A DNA stretch of 12,625 nt, taken from the NCBI GenBank assembly GCA_003503535.1, contig DOCI01000026.1, forward strand, positions 7,076 through 19,700, given 5' to 3'. This stretch comes from Planctomycetaceae bacterium. GTDB taxonomy: Bacteria > Planctomycetota > Planctomycetia > Planctomycetales > Planctomycetaceae. Position numbers and translations under genes: made by a program. Positions within the stretch are counted from its first letter, which is position 1. Each line of letters starts with the position of its first letter. Shown here piece by piece: positions 1 through 7,290 of this stretch. The notes under the pieces are model-generated. The model had not been told where the DNA came from, did not search any database, and saw nothing but the letters and a program-made list of their open reading frames with translations.

Positions 1-340
1 CATGCCAGTGATTCGGCACAGCCAGGACAACTGCATCGACATTCGGGTCGTCATAAACGCGACGCAGGTCATCGTAAGTTTTGAGTTGATAACCAAATTT
101 CTTATCAAAATTTTCCGCCCTTGTCCCAAGGACCGCACTGTCGACATCACAGGCCCCGACCACTCGCACGCCGGGGATCAACGGAAAACCTTCCAGGTGG
201 GTCCGACCGATCCCATTCAGACCAATGACGACCACGCGGAGTTCATCATTGGCCATTGCAGTGTGTGCAGGAGTTCCCATCGATGTGAAGGCTGTTGCTG
301 AGATCGCAGCCAAAAATTGCCGACGATTGATTGAGACCAT
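1..340 (-). CDS. Gfo/Idh/MocA-family oxidoreductase, Tat-exported, N-terminal part (runs off left edge)
   Basis: Only the first 113 residues are present. The protein begins MVSINRRQFLAAIS, a twin-arginine signal (RRQFL) followed by a hydrophobic, Ala-rich stretch and a likely cleavage region near residues 25-30, so export by the Tat route is predicted. After it, RVVVIGLNGIGRTHLEGF (about residues 34-51) is a Rossmann NAD(P)-binding strand-loop-helix with a GxxGxGR pattern. GACDVD follows (second beta strand with an acidic residue that usually binds the cofactor ribose), then DPNVDAVVLAVPNHWH, the NHWH motif frequent in planctomycete members of this family. The substrate cannot be told: the C-terminal domain is missing. 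The ATG is preceded by AAAAGGA (348-355 on the complement) at a normal distance. The gene has its own upstream region; the next gene to the right, rpsA, ends in a terminator, so the two are probably separate transcripts. Confidence 0.88.
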   Translation of the reverse strand, partial: MVSINRRQFLAAISATAFTSMGTPAHTAMANDELRVVVIGLNGIGRTHLEGFPLIPGVRVVGACDVDSAVLGTRAENFDKKFGYQLKTYDDLRRVYDDPNVDAVVLAVPNHWH

Positions 341-402
341 GCAATATTCCTTTTGACACAAGATTATGGATAATGCTGCGAGCTAATGAAAAATACAGAA
401 AC

Positions 403-419
403 GATTATCAATGACAATC
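403..419. promoter_or_regulatory. Near-perfect 8-1-8 palindrome, candidate operator
   Basis: GATTATCAATGACAATC reads as GATTaTCA / TGAcAATC around a central A, with one mismatch in eight pairs. It lies 63-79 bp upstream of the oxidoreductase ATG, where a repressor or activator could act. The AT-rich half-sites recall metal-regulator boxes in a general way, but the arrangement does not match the classical Fur 7-1-7 site, so no regulator is named. Confidence 0.3.
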
Positions 420-464
420 TTCAGAAATCTTTTGAAAGCAAATTCGTTATTCGCTCTACCTCAA

Positions 465-520
465 GATATCACGTGGAATCATCATTGCATAGTGAAATAT
501 TCGAGATTCCGATATCACGT
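465..520. repeat. Direct repeat GATATCACGT, two copies 46 bp apart
   Basis: GATATCACGT occurs at 465-474 and again at 511-520. Each copy is followed shortly by a GAATCA (475-481 region and 524-530 region), so the similarity extends beyond the identical ten bases. The interval also contains a GGAATC/GATTCC pair pointing inward. The start-to-start spacing of 46 bp does not suggest a tight helical phasing. The copies lie between two leftward genes and could be paired regulator sites; no family is recognised. Confidence 0.35.
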
Positions 521-578
521 CGTTGAATCACAAAATCGCGGGTCTCTCATCAATGATCTTTAAAACGATACCGTAATG

Positions 579-614
579 CAAAAAACCGGAGAAAAGCGAT
601 TGCTTTCCTCCGGT
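579..614 (-). terminator. Rho-independent terminator of rpsA
   Basis: The arms ACCGGAG (585-591) and CTCCGGT (608-614), plus inner AAAGC (593-597) and GCTTT (602-606), form a 12-pair stem with one A/C mismatch and a GATT loop. Read on the minus strand, the stem is followed directly by a run of T residues (complement of 580-585). It lies about 30 bp past the rpsA stop codon, the expected position and orientation. Confidence 0.88.
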
Positions 615-643
615 CATTTGATGTTCGAAATCAGCTGTCGAGA

Positions 644-2566
<1,923 letters not shown>

Positions 2567-2650
2567 GTGTTTCCCAAGCCAATTCCATATCGATTCCCAG
2601 AAAACCGATTGATTGGCCTAATTCGTTAAATAAAAGGTGAATTTCAATAT

Positions 2651-2684
2651 GCTGTCAGAGACACATGCCTCTGAAAAAGACAGC
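2651..2684 (-). promoter_or_regulatory. Bulged hairpin upstream of rpsA, possible mRNA leader element
   Basis: On the minus strand GCTGT, a 6-nt bulge CTTTTT, CAGAG, an 8-nt loop, then CTCTG and ACAGC give ten base pairs with a one-sided bulge. It sits 85-118 nt before the rpsA start codon. In proteobacteria S1 is known to repress its own translation through structured leader RNA; whether this hairpin does that here is inference. Confidence 0.3.
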
Positions 2685-2714
2685 AACTCGCTTTGCCTCT
2701 TTCGATGAAAAACC

Positions 2715-2763
2715 GGCTCGGGAGCAACGGTCACTTACTGCAGGAGAGCGACCGGAGCCACGT
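2715..2763. repeat. GC-rich inverted repeat, one arm recurring elsewhere in the window
   Basis: GGCTCGGGAGC near 2715 and the stretch ending ACCGGAGCC near 2762 are imperfect inverted copies (GGCTC-x-GG pairs with CC-x-GAGCC). The 15 bases GGCTCGGGAGCAACG (2715-2729) recur exactly at 3567-3581, inside the lipoprotein gene, and in the same codon phase relative to the local open frame (both read AREQR). It may be a degenerate dispersed repeat; two copies are too few to define a family. Confidence 0.3.
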
Positions 2764-2920
2764 TTCGATCAAAAAAAGAGTCGAGTGAATCGTTGTTATA
2801 CCACAACCCCGTTCCCTCTGAACAGTCGACCCCGCCAGAACTGCAATGAAAATCAGTGGTTTTTTATAAAAAAGTCTTAACTTTTCCAGGAACAGCATCC
2901 ATGAGCATTCCATCAGGCGA

Positions 2921-2957
2921 CCGAGTCAGTCATGACTCGGGTGGGTTTGAATTTTTT
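2921..2957 (+). terminator. Hairpin followed by a T run, possible terminator of an unseen transcript
   Basis: CCGAGTCA (2921-2928) and TGACTCGG (2933-2940) form a perfect 8-bp stem with a GTCA loop. A run of six T residues (2952-2957) follows after 11 bases, farther than usual for an intrinsic terminator. No rightward gene precedes it in the window, so if it is a terminator it would end a short unannotated RNA. It could also be a simple protein-binding palindrome. Confidence 0.35.
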
Positions 2958-3145
2958 CTGTGCTAAGCCTGAATTAAAATGATTACGCACAAGGATCGTG
3001 AAAATACCCGTACTATAACTGCCACGGCTCGCCTATTAATTATGAAGTGCTCTGTCATCAATGAACAAGAAGTTGTTCTCATTTTATCGGTTATGAGGCC
3101 CCCCTTACATCTCCCCCAATTTAACTCAGCCGCACTTTTTCACTC

Positions 3146-3246
3146 GGATTGATCGGCTTATCCGCTAAAGCCGTTAAAAACGGACACCAATAGCGATCGA
3201 TCCGCCGATCAAACCTCCAAACGGCGTCTGTATCGAGGTTTTGAGG
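3146..3246 (+). promoter_or_regulatory. Competing hairpins in the leader of the lipoprotein gene
   Basis: GGATTGATCGGC (3146-3157) pairs with GCCGATCAAACC (3204-3215), 11 of 12 positions. The end of that right arm, AAACCTC (3211-3217), can instead pair with GAGGTTT (3235-3241), which touches the Shine-Dalgarno GAGG (3243-3246). A small stem CCGTT-AAA-AACGG (3171-3183) lies within the first loop. The two main pairings share bases and exclude each other. Translation control is inference; no known riboswitch class is recognised. Confidence 0.3.
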
Positions 3247-3252
3247 TCAACT

Positions 3253-3657
3253 ATGCGAATTGTCATACTGGGAATCTTCAGTGGTCTGCTCCTAGGATTG
3301 AGCGGCTGCCAATGCTATCGCACGACGGCCATCTACTCCTCAATCATCGATGCTTACGCCGATACCAAGCTCGCTCTCGATCCGCTTTATGTCCCCGGTT
3401 TGGATGTCAGCCGCATTGGGATGCCCGATTGGAGACGTTTTGGCGTCAATCGCGCCCTCTGCCCCTGCTCGAAGGATTGCAAATGCCCAACCTGCCGCGG
3501 CTGCGATCCCGTTTATTATCCCGCTGAGTATCGCATGAAATACTGGGCCGCACTCTCTGAAAAGCAGGCTCGGGAGCAACGCGGTGAAATTGCTTTCCCA
3601 GAACCGTCAGAGACTCCAGAGACAGAACTCATCCCGCTACCAATGCCCGTCGAATAG
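3253..3657 (+). CDS. Small Cys-rich lipoprotein of unknown function
   Basis: This 134-residue protein starts with a lipoprotein signal: MRIVILG, a hydrophobic stretch, and the lipobox LSGC, with Cys19 as the acylation site. The mature part (about 116 residues) has no recognised domain. It contains a tight Cys cluster, CPCSKDCKCPTCRGC (about residues 74-88), with six further Cys that could bind metal or form disulfides, then Tyr-rich sequence and a Pro/Glu-rich tail. The ATG at 3253 is chosen over the in-frame TTG at 3241 because GAGG at 3243-3246 lies 6 nt before it. It stands alone: rpsA is divergent and mcsB begins 321 bp later past a palindrome. Envelope anchoring is well supported by the signal; the function is unknown. 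Confidence 0.78.
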   Translation: MRIVILGIFSGLLLGLSGCQCYRTTAIYSSIIDAYADTKLALDPLYVPGLDVSRIGMPDWRRFGVNRALCPCSKDCKCPTCRGCDPVYYPAEYRMKYWAALSEKQAREQRGEIAFPEPSETPETELIPLPMPVE

Positions 3658-3675
3658 TAAAATACAAGCGCGAAG

Positions 3676-3723
3676 CGCAAGCGAGTGAGTCAATCCGTCT
3701 TCAGTCACACACACTCGCTTGCG
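3676..3723. repeat. Palindromic element with perfect 12-bp arms, possibly a transcription end
   Basis: CGCAAGCGAGTG (3676-3687) is an exact inverted copy of CACTCGCTTGCG (3712-3723), separated by 24 nt. It begins 18 bp after the lipoprotein stop codon. No T run follows on either strand, so it is not a standard intrinsic terminator; a REP-like intergenic palindrome or a 3'-end stabilising hairpin is more likely. Confidence 0.55.
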
Positions 3724-3852
3724 ATTCGTGCATGTGTAATAATTTCCCGAAATGCTTTTTCTGGACTGTCTGGTAGAACATTCCCCTCATTCGCTACACT
3801 CTCGAATTGAAGGTCAGGACCAGTGGAACTTCACCAGAGTTGTAAAATGTTT

Positions 3853-3894
3853 GCAATCCTGTCGGATTTACCACTTCTCTAAGATCAGGATTGC
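3853..3894. promoter_or_regulatory. 9-bp inverted repeat upstream of mcsB
   Basis: GCAATCCTG (3853-3861) and CAGGATTGC (3886-3894) are perfect inverted copies with a 24-nt spacer, 85 bp before the mcsB start. It does not resemble the CtsR heptad operator that controls mcsB in Bacillus. It could be an operator or leader hairpin. Confidence 0.3.
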
Positions 3895-3978
3895 CCCTTA
3901 GAATATGAAATTGGTCGAACCTTCAATAAGAAATGTGATAAGATCGACTGATTGAGTGTAGAACAAGGGAGGATACGC

Positions 3979-5142
3979 GTGGATTTGGATTCGTTACTTT
4001 TTGTCACGAGCGGCTGGCTCGAAGGGACAGGGAAAGAGTCGGACGTTGTCGTATCCAGTCGAATTCGACTGGCACGCAACCTGGCCCAGTTTCCGTTCCT
4101 GACGAAAGCAGACGATGCAACACGCAAGGAAATCGAAGGTCTCCTGCGTGATGCCGTTTCCAAAGTTCGAAAAGAGAACAAGAAGGCGAAAAAAGCGGCC
4201 GCCGAAACGGAAGGCGAACAGGGCTCACGAATCGCCAGCGAATCGGATCAACCTCCCGTCAAACCGCACTACTCCTACAGCGATCTGACCTATATCGATG
4301 TCGACACGCTTTCGAAAATCGACCGTCAGTTTCTGATGGAACGTCAGCTCATCAGCCGGGAGTTGTCCGAAGCCTCTGGCCCCCGCGGTGTTGTCGTCGG
4401 TAACTCTCAGCAAACCAGCGTGATGATCAATGAAGAAGATCATCTCCGTATGCAGGTCCTTCGCAGCGGCTTTAATCTCGATGCCTGCTGGGAAGAAATG
4501 GATCAACTCGATGACGCCATCGAAGCCCGTGTCGCCTACGCCTATCACGAACAGTTCGGATACCTGACTGCCTGTCCGACCAACGTCGGCACGGGTATTC
4601 GGGTTTCCGTCATGGTCCACCTGCCGGCTCTGGTGCAGACGAAGGAAATTCAAAAAGTCTTCCAGGCAATGCAGAAAATGGGACTGGCCGTCCGCGGACT
4701 TTACGGCGAAGGCAGCCAGGCGATGGGAGACTTCTATCAAATCTCCAATCAGATCACACTCGGCAAAAGTGAGCCGGAAATTATTGAGTTGATTAAAGAT
4801 GTCGTGCCGAATGTCATCGACTACGAACGCCGCATCCGCAAAGCCCTCATCACCGAAAATCATCAACAGTTACACGACCAAATCTCCCGCGCCTACGGCA
4901 TCCTCCGCAGCGCCCAAACCATCAGTTCAGAAGAAACCCTGCATCTGCTCTCCAGCCTTCGCATGGGCGTGAACCTGGGCCTGATCGAAACCCCCGACTT
5001 AACCCTGGCCAACGAACTCTTCATCCAAACCCAACCCGCCCACCTGCAAAAACGCTACGCCAAAGAACTTTCGTCTGCAGAACGAAACACGGCTCGGGCA
5101 GGTTATTTGAGAGAACGGCTTGAGGCTTCTGAGGAAGAGTAA
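3979..5142 (+). CDS. mcsB: Protein arginine kinase McsB
   Basis: McsB phosphorylates arginine side chains using a guanidino-kinase fold; in Bacillus pArg tags proteins for ClpCP degradation. Visible signatures: SSRIRLARN (26-34, ATP binding), NEEDH (151-155, catalytic acid and arginine-substrate region), CPTNVGTG with the active-site Cys199, and RGLYGEGSQAMGD (239-251). The C-terminal region ends SSAERNTARAGYLRERL (365-381). The pArg-pocket signature known as RDxxRA reads RNTARA here (369-374), with Asn replacing Asp. A Lys/Ala/Glu-rich insertion of about 30 residues (65-95) follows the first ATP-binding block and is absent from the Bacillus enzyme as I know it. The GTG at 3979 is preferred over the in-frame TTG at 3952 because GGGAGGA (3967-3973) lies 5 nt before it, giving 387 residues. 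No mcsA, ctsR or clpC gene is adjacent; instead a PP2C gene follows after 5 nt, so the two are probably co-transcribed. Confidence 0.93.
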   Translation: MDLDSLLFVTSGWLEGTGKESDVVVSSRIRLARNLAQFPFLTKADDATRKEIEGLLRDAVSKVRKENKKAKKAAAETEGEQGSRIASESDQPPVKPHYSYSDLTYIDVDTLSKIDRQFLMERQLISRELSEASGPRGVVVGNSQQTSVMINEEDHLRMQVLRSGFNLDACWEEMDQLDDAIEARVAYAYHEQFGYLTACPTNVGTGIRVSVMVHLPALVQTKEIQKVFQAMQKMGLAVRGLYGEGSQAMGDFYQISNQITLGKSEPEIIELIKDVVPNVIDYERRIRKALITENHQQLHDQISRAYGILRSAQTISSEETLHLLSSLRMGVNLGLIETPDLTLANELFIQTQPAHLQKRYAKELSSAERNTARAGYLRERLEASEEE

Positions 5143-5147
5143 AGTCA

Positions 5148-5798
5148 ATGAGCTTGCTGGAAACAAACTCAATTACAGTTCCTTATCGAAATCGTTGCGA
5201 AGATTTCGTGCAGATCATCGAGCAGAATCAGCAAACCATTATCATTGTTGCCGATGGCGCTGGTGGAAGCGGTGCCGGGTATGAAGCTGCTCAAAGTGTT
5301 ATTCGAGAATGCTCCAACGAAAAAACGATTCCGCACGATTCCAACTTGCTTTGCCAGTTGATTGCTCAAATTGACAATCGGATTGCCAATGGGGAATCGA
5401 CTTGTGTGATTGCTTCATTGCAGGATGGAGAAATTCGGGGTGCCAGCGTAGGCGACAGTCAGGCTTGGTTAATTGAGGAAGGTCAAATTCTCAATTTGAC
5501 ATCTGGACAAATCAGAAAGCCATTATTGGGAACGGGACGCTGCGAACCATTCGGTTTCTATGCTTCCAACTGGAATGGGATGTTAATTCTCGCAACCGAT
5601 GGTTTTTGCAACTACATCAATCGCCCGCAACTTCTCAAAGATATCCTCTGGCTGGACTTCCAGACGTTGCCAAGAAAGCTCGCCGAAATGGTTCGACTGC
5701 CTTCCGGAGAACTATGGGATGATGTCGGTATCGTCGTTTGCCGAAAGAAAAAAATCATCCAACGACAAATTAAGTCCTCGCGTCGTTATTCAACGTAA
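5148..5798 (+). CDS. PP2C (PPM)-family protein phosphatase
   Basis: The 216-residue protein keeps the metal-binding motifs of the PPM family in order: RNRCED (14-19, motif I, normally RxxNED), VADGAGG (34-40, the DGxGG metal site), GESTCVIASL (82-91), GASVGDSQAW (98-107, GDSR-like), LATDGF (148-153) and LWDDVGIVVCR (189-199, final metal-binding Asp pair). It is short for a PP2C, with little insertion between motifs, and lacks any membrane segment or sensor domain, so a soluble cytoplasmic enzyme dephosphorylating Ser/Thr residues is expected. The ATG is 5 nt after mcsB and uses a GAGGAAGAG ribosome site inside the mcsB end, so expression is linked to the arginine kinase. Whether it acts on pArg proteins, on McsB or on an unrelated Ser/Thr substrate is unknown. 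Confidence 0.85.
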   Translation: MSLLETNSITVPYRNRCEDFVQIIEQNQQTIIIVADGAGGSGAGYEAAQSVIRECSNEKTIPHDSNLLCQLIAQIDNRIANGESTCVIASLQDGEIRGASVGDSQAWLIEEGQILNLTSGQIRKPLLGTGRCEPFGFYASNWNGMLILATDGFCNYINRPQLLKDILWLDFQTLPRKLAEMVRLPSGELWDDVGIVVCRKKKIIQRQIKSSRRYST

Positions 5799-5890
5799 TA
5801 ATTTCCGAGTGTGGCCCGACCGTATACAGTAATCCGGTGCTCGCGACGCACCTTGACTGGACTGCTATGAACTCTTTCAAAGGAGTATCC

Positions 5891-6550
5891 ATGAAACGAC
5901 ACGCCAAGCCAAGTGCCGGTCGATCCAACATGTACTCTTCTTCCAAGTTCACGAACTGGTCTCAATATGATCCGCAGCAACTGGAAATGAATTCGCTGAA
6001 GAATGTTCGACCGACGGCTAAGTTTACTCTTTTGGATGGGACCGAACTCCCGTTGTTGGTCATGCCTCTTCATCGCAGATTCGTAAGGCCATTTGACTGT
6101 GATGATGTGATTAGGATCCTGAACCTAGTGCCGCAGGAAATGCTGGTCGGATTGAAGCAAATCTCATTATTGGGAGGCACAACCCGTCAGGAGAAAACAG
6201 CATGGAATCCAAACTGGTACTACGGCTGTTATGGCAATTGCGACATTGCATTATTTGCGTTCCCCGAACGACGGAGAGTTTGGATTTCGCCTGATTTACA
6301 CAAACCTGCTGAAATTCATGCATATCAACGAGCGGGAGTGCAAATGAAACACGAAAACGGGAACTGGGTTTATCGGTTTACCGATGAATCCCTCAAAAGA
6401 TTCTATCTCTGGGATGTTCTCGTCCATGAAATCGGTCATCATGTCGATCGTTATCATCCCGACAAATCCACTAAGAGATCTGAAAGATTCGCTGAATGGT
6501 TCGCACGGACATACGGTTTTGAAGCCGAATCCTGTAATTTGAATAATTAA
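5891..6550 (+). CDS. Putative zinc metallopeptidase (HEIGH...E), unknown family
   Basis: The 219-residue protein has a zincin signature LVHEIGHHVDRYH: His179, Glu180, His183, with Glu202 in RFAEWFARTYG 19 residues later as a likely third ligand. This gluzincin arrangement suggests zinc-dependent peptide hydrolysis. The first 150 residues match no family I know; they include LLDGTELPLLVMP, a Cys pair CYGNC (113-117) and a WISPDLH stretch. No signal peptide or membrane helix is seen, so it is probably cytoplasmic. The ATG at 5891 follows AAAGGAG (5879-5885) by 5 nt, better than the upstream ATG at 5867 or GTG at 5837. It begins 92 bp after the PP2C gene in the same direction, so an operon is possible but unproved. 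Confidence 0.7.
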   Translation: MKRHAKPSAGRSNMYSSSKFTNWSQYDPQQLEMNSLKNVRPTAKFTLLDGTELPLLVMPLHRRFVRPFDCDDVIRILNLVPQEMLVGLKQISLLGGTTRQEKTAWNPNWYYGCYGNCDIALFAFPERRRVWISPDLHKPAEIHAYQRAGVQMKHENGNWVYRFTDESLKRFYLWDVLVHEIGHHVDRYHPDKSTKRSERFAEWFARTYGFEAESCNLNN

Positions 6551-6566
6551 ATTGAATCTAACTATC

Positions 6567-6923
6567 ATGAATCAATATGCCAGGATCCATCTCCTGATCA
6601 CCATCGTATTGGCCGTGGCAATATTAATCGTTTTCGGTCAGTTGTTCTTCATAGCTTTTTTACTTCCTTGGGTTGCAGTTACAATTATCTCCAGCAGATA
6701 TCCCATTAATCAGGCGACAAATATTCTTGTCATTATTATTTCGGTTTTGGTGACTGTTGTATTATTTTGGTTTTTATTGTCCCCCACGTTGTCAGGAGAC
6801 AGCACAGTAAATATTGGTGGGGGAATGGTTCTTATAATATCATCCATTTCGATGACGATGTTGGGCTTCTGTTATATACTCGTTGGGCTTGATCGTGCCG
6901 CAAAGGAAGTTAAAAATAAATAA
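6567..6923 (+). CDS. Small membrane protein of unknown function
   Basis: The predicted 118-residue protein is almost entirely hydrophobic: likely transmembrane segments at about residues 8-24, 25-42, 52-71 and 86-107, with short polar loops (SSRYPINQ; SPTLSGDSTVN) and a basic C-terminus (DRAAKEVKNK). No family is recognised. It begins 16 bp after the metallopeptidase stop. The ATG at 6567 has no obvious Shine-Dalgarno site, so it may depend on translation of the upstream gene. The coding sequence is visibly richer in A and T than mcsB and rpsA, which may just reflect hydrophobic codons (ATT, TTT) or may mean later acquisition. Confidence 0.55.
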   Translation: MNQYARIHLLITIVLAVAILIVFGQLFFIAFLLPWVAVTIISSRYPINQATNILVIIISVLVTVVLFWFLLSPTLSGDSTVNIGGGMVLIISSISMTMLGFCYILVGLDRAAKEVKNK

Positions 6924-6939
6924 CACCGTAAATTCAAAG

Positions 6940-6956
6940 AGCAGTAGAGTACTGCT
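6940..6956. terminator. Short perfect hairpin between convergent genes, weak terminator candidate
   Basis: AGCAGTA (6940-6946) and TACTGCT (6950-6956) form a perfect 7-bp stem with a GAG loop. It lies in the gap between the rightward membrane-protein gene and the leftward ccoS gene. On the minus strand the stem is followed by a broken T-rich stretch (CTTTGAATTT); on the plus strand there is no T run. Confidence 0.35.
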
Positions 6957-7025
6957 GTGCGTACCATGAATACATTGTCATTCCACTTCAAATCAATGGA
7001 AACAAAAGCCTTGCTGATTCGAGTC

Positions 7026-7055
7026 CCCTGAGGATCACGCTTTTTAGCCTCAGAG
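7026..7055 (-). terminator. Hairpin downstream of ccoS, possible operon end
   Basis: On the minus strand CTCTGAGG pairs with CCTCAGGG (eight pairs, one G-T wobble) around a 14-nt loop, about 50 bp after the ccoS stop. No T run follows, so it is either a weak terminator or a 3'-protecting stem. It pairs better in the minus-strand RNA than in the plus-strand RNA, which favours ccoS as its user. Confidence 0.3.
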
Positions 7056-7104
7056 CCACATGTAACGTGATTGATAATTACCTGAGTGAACAGGATCGGA
7101 ATGC

Positions 7105-7290
7105 TTAGTGTGGCTGATCAGAATTTTTTTGTTTCTCTTTCGATGATTTTGTGGAATCATCTCTGAGCATGCGGATTGCGGGGGTTTCCAAATCATCGAG
7201 TTGGCCATTATTGACCGACCAGATAAATGCAATCACAGCTGCTGCTCCCAGTAAAAGAGCAATGGGTAAAGCGACGTAAATCACACTCAT
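7105..7290 (-). CDS. ccoS: Cytochrome cbb3 oxidase assembly protein CcoS
   Basis: The 61-residue protein has the CcoS/FixS layout: [24 protein letters not shown] forms one membrane helix, followed by the typical [14 protein letters not shown] segment (family pattern GQFDDLexPaxRML) and a charged, Ser/Lys-rich tail. CcoS is needed for formation of active cbb3 oxidase, in proteobacteria for cofactor insertion into CcoN. Its ATG overlaps the ccoI stop codon in an ATGA arrangement, so translation is likely coupled. It is the last gene of the cluster. Length and position next to ccoI are typical. Confidence 0.93.
   Translation of the reverse strand: MSVIYVALPIALLLGAAAVIAFIWSVNNGQLDDLETPAIRMLRDDSTKSSKEKQKNSDQPH

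Larger units (their letters stand above)
341..643. other. Intergenic region between rpsA end and oxidoreductase start
   Basis: About 300 bp with no convincing gene. It holds the rpsA terminator at its right end, a near-palindrome at 403-419 and two copies of GATATCACGT (465-474 and 511-520). It should carry the promoter of the leftward oxidoreductase gene, but I could not assign -35/-10 boxes with confidence. Confidence 0.6.
2567..3252. other. 686-bp gene-poor region between divergent rpsA and lipoprotein gene
   Basis: No convincing coding sequence was found. The two open frames of 60-71 codons here (2665-2880 plus, 2731-2913 minus) have no ribosome binding site and no recognisable domain. 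What is visible: a bulged hairpin upstream of rpsA (2651-2684), a GC-rich short inverted repeat (2715-2763), a 14-bp A/T palindrome TTTTTTATAAAAAA (2860-2873), a hairpin with a trailing T run (2921-2957), and paired hairpins before the lipoprotein (3146-3246). The promoters of both flanking genes must lie here. The size and the stem-loop-plus-T-run leave room for a small RNA. Confidence 0.6.
3658..3978. other. Intergenic region before mcsB
   Basis: About 320 bp without a gene. It contains a long-stem palindrome right after the lipoprotein gene (3676-3723), a 9-bp inverted repeat (3853-3894) and a possible extended -10 promoter (TGT GATAAG, 3934-3942), with a TTGGTC 20 bp upstream at 3911-3916 that is rather far for a -35 box. 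Confidence 0.5.

Noticed and set aside
403..419. Considered as a Fur box
   Set aside because: The half-site order is not the classical TGATAAT-N-ATTATCA; only called a palindrome.
2665..2880. 71-codon plus-strand open frame in the rpsA-lipoprotein gap
   Set aside because: No ribosome binding site, polar low-information sequence, and its start sits in the rpsA leader hairpin; listed only as a repeat-bearing region.
2731..2913. 60-codon minus-strand open frame in the same gap
   Set aside because: It overlaps an A/T palindrome, has no ribosome site and resembles no family.
4225..4866. 213-codon minus-strand open frame opposite mcsB
   Set aside because: It lies wholly within the McsB kinase core on the opposite strand; no homology or initiation signal is seen.
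7014..7028. GATTCGAGTCC, a tRNA T-loop-like sequence, considered as a tRNA remnant or attachment site
   Set aside because: The flanking five bases on each side are not complementary, and no acceptor or anticodon arm is present, so it is not a tRNA end.
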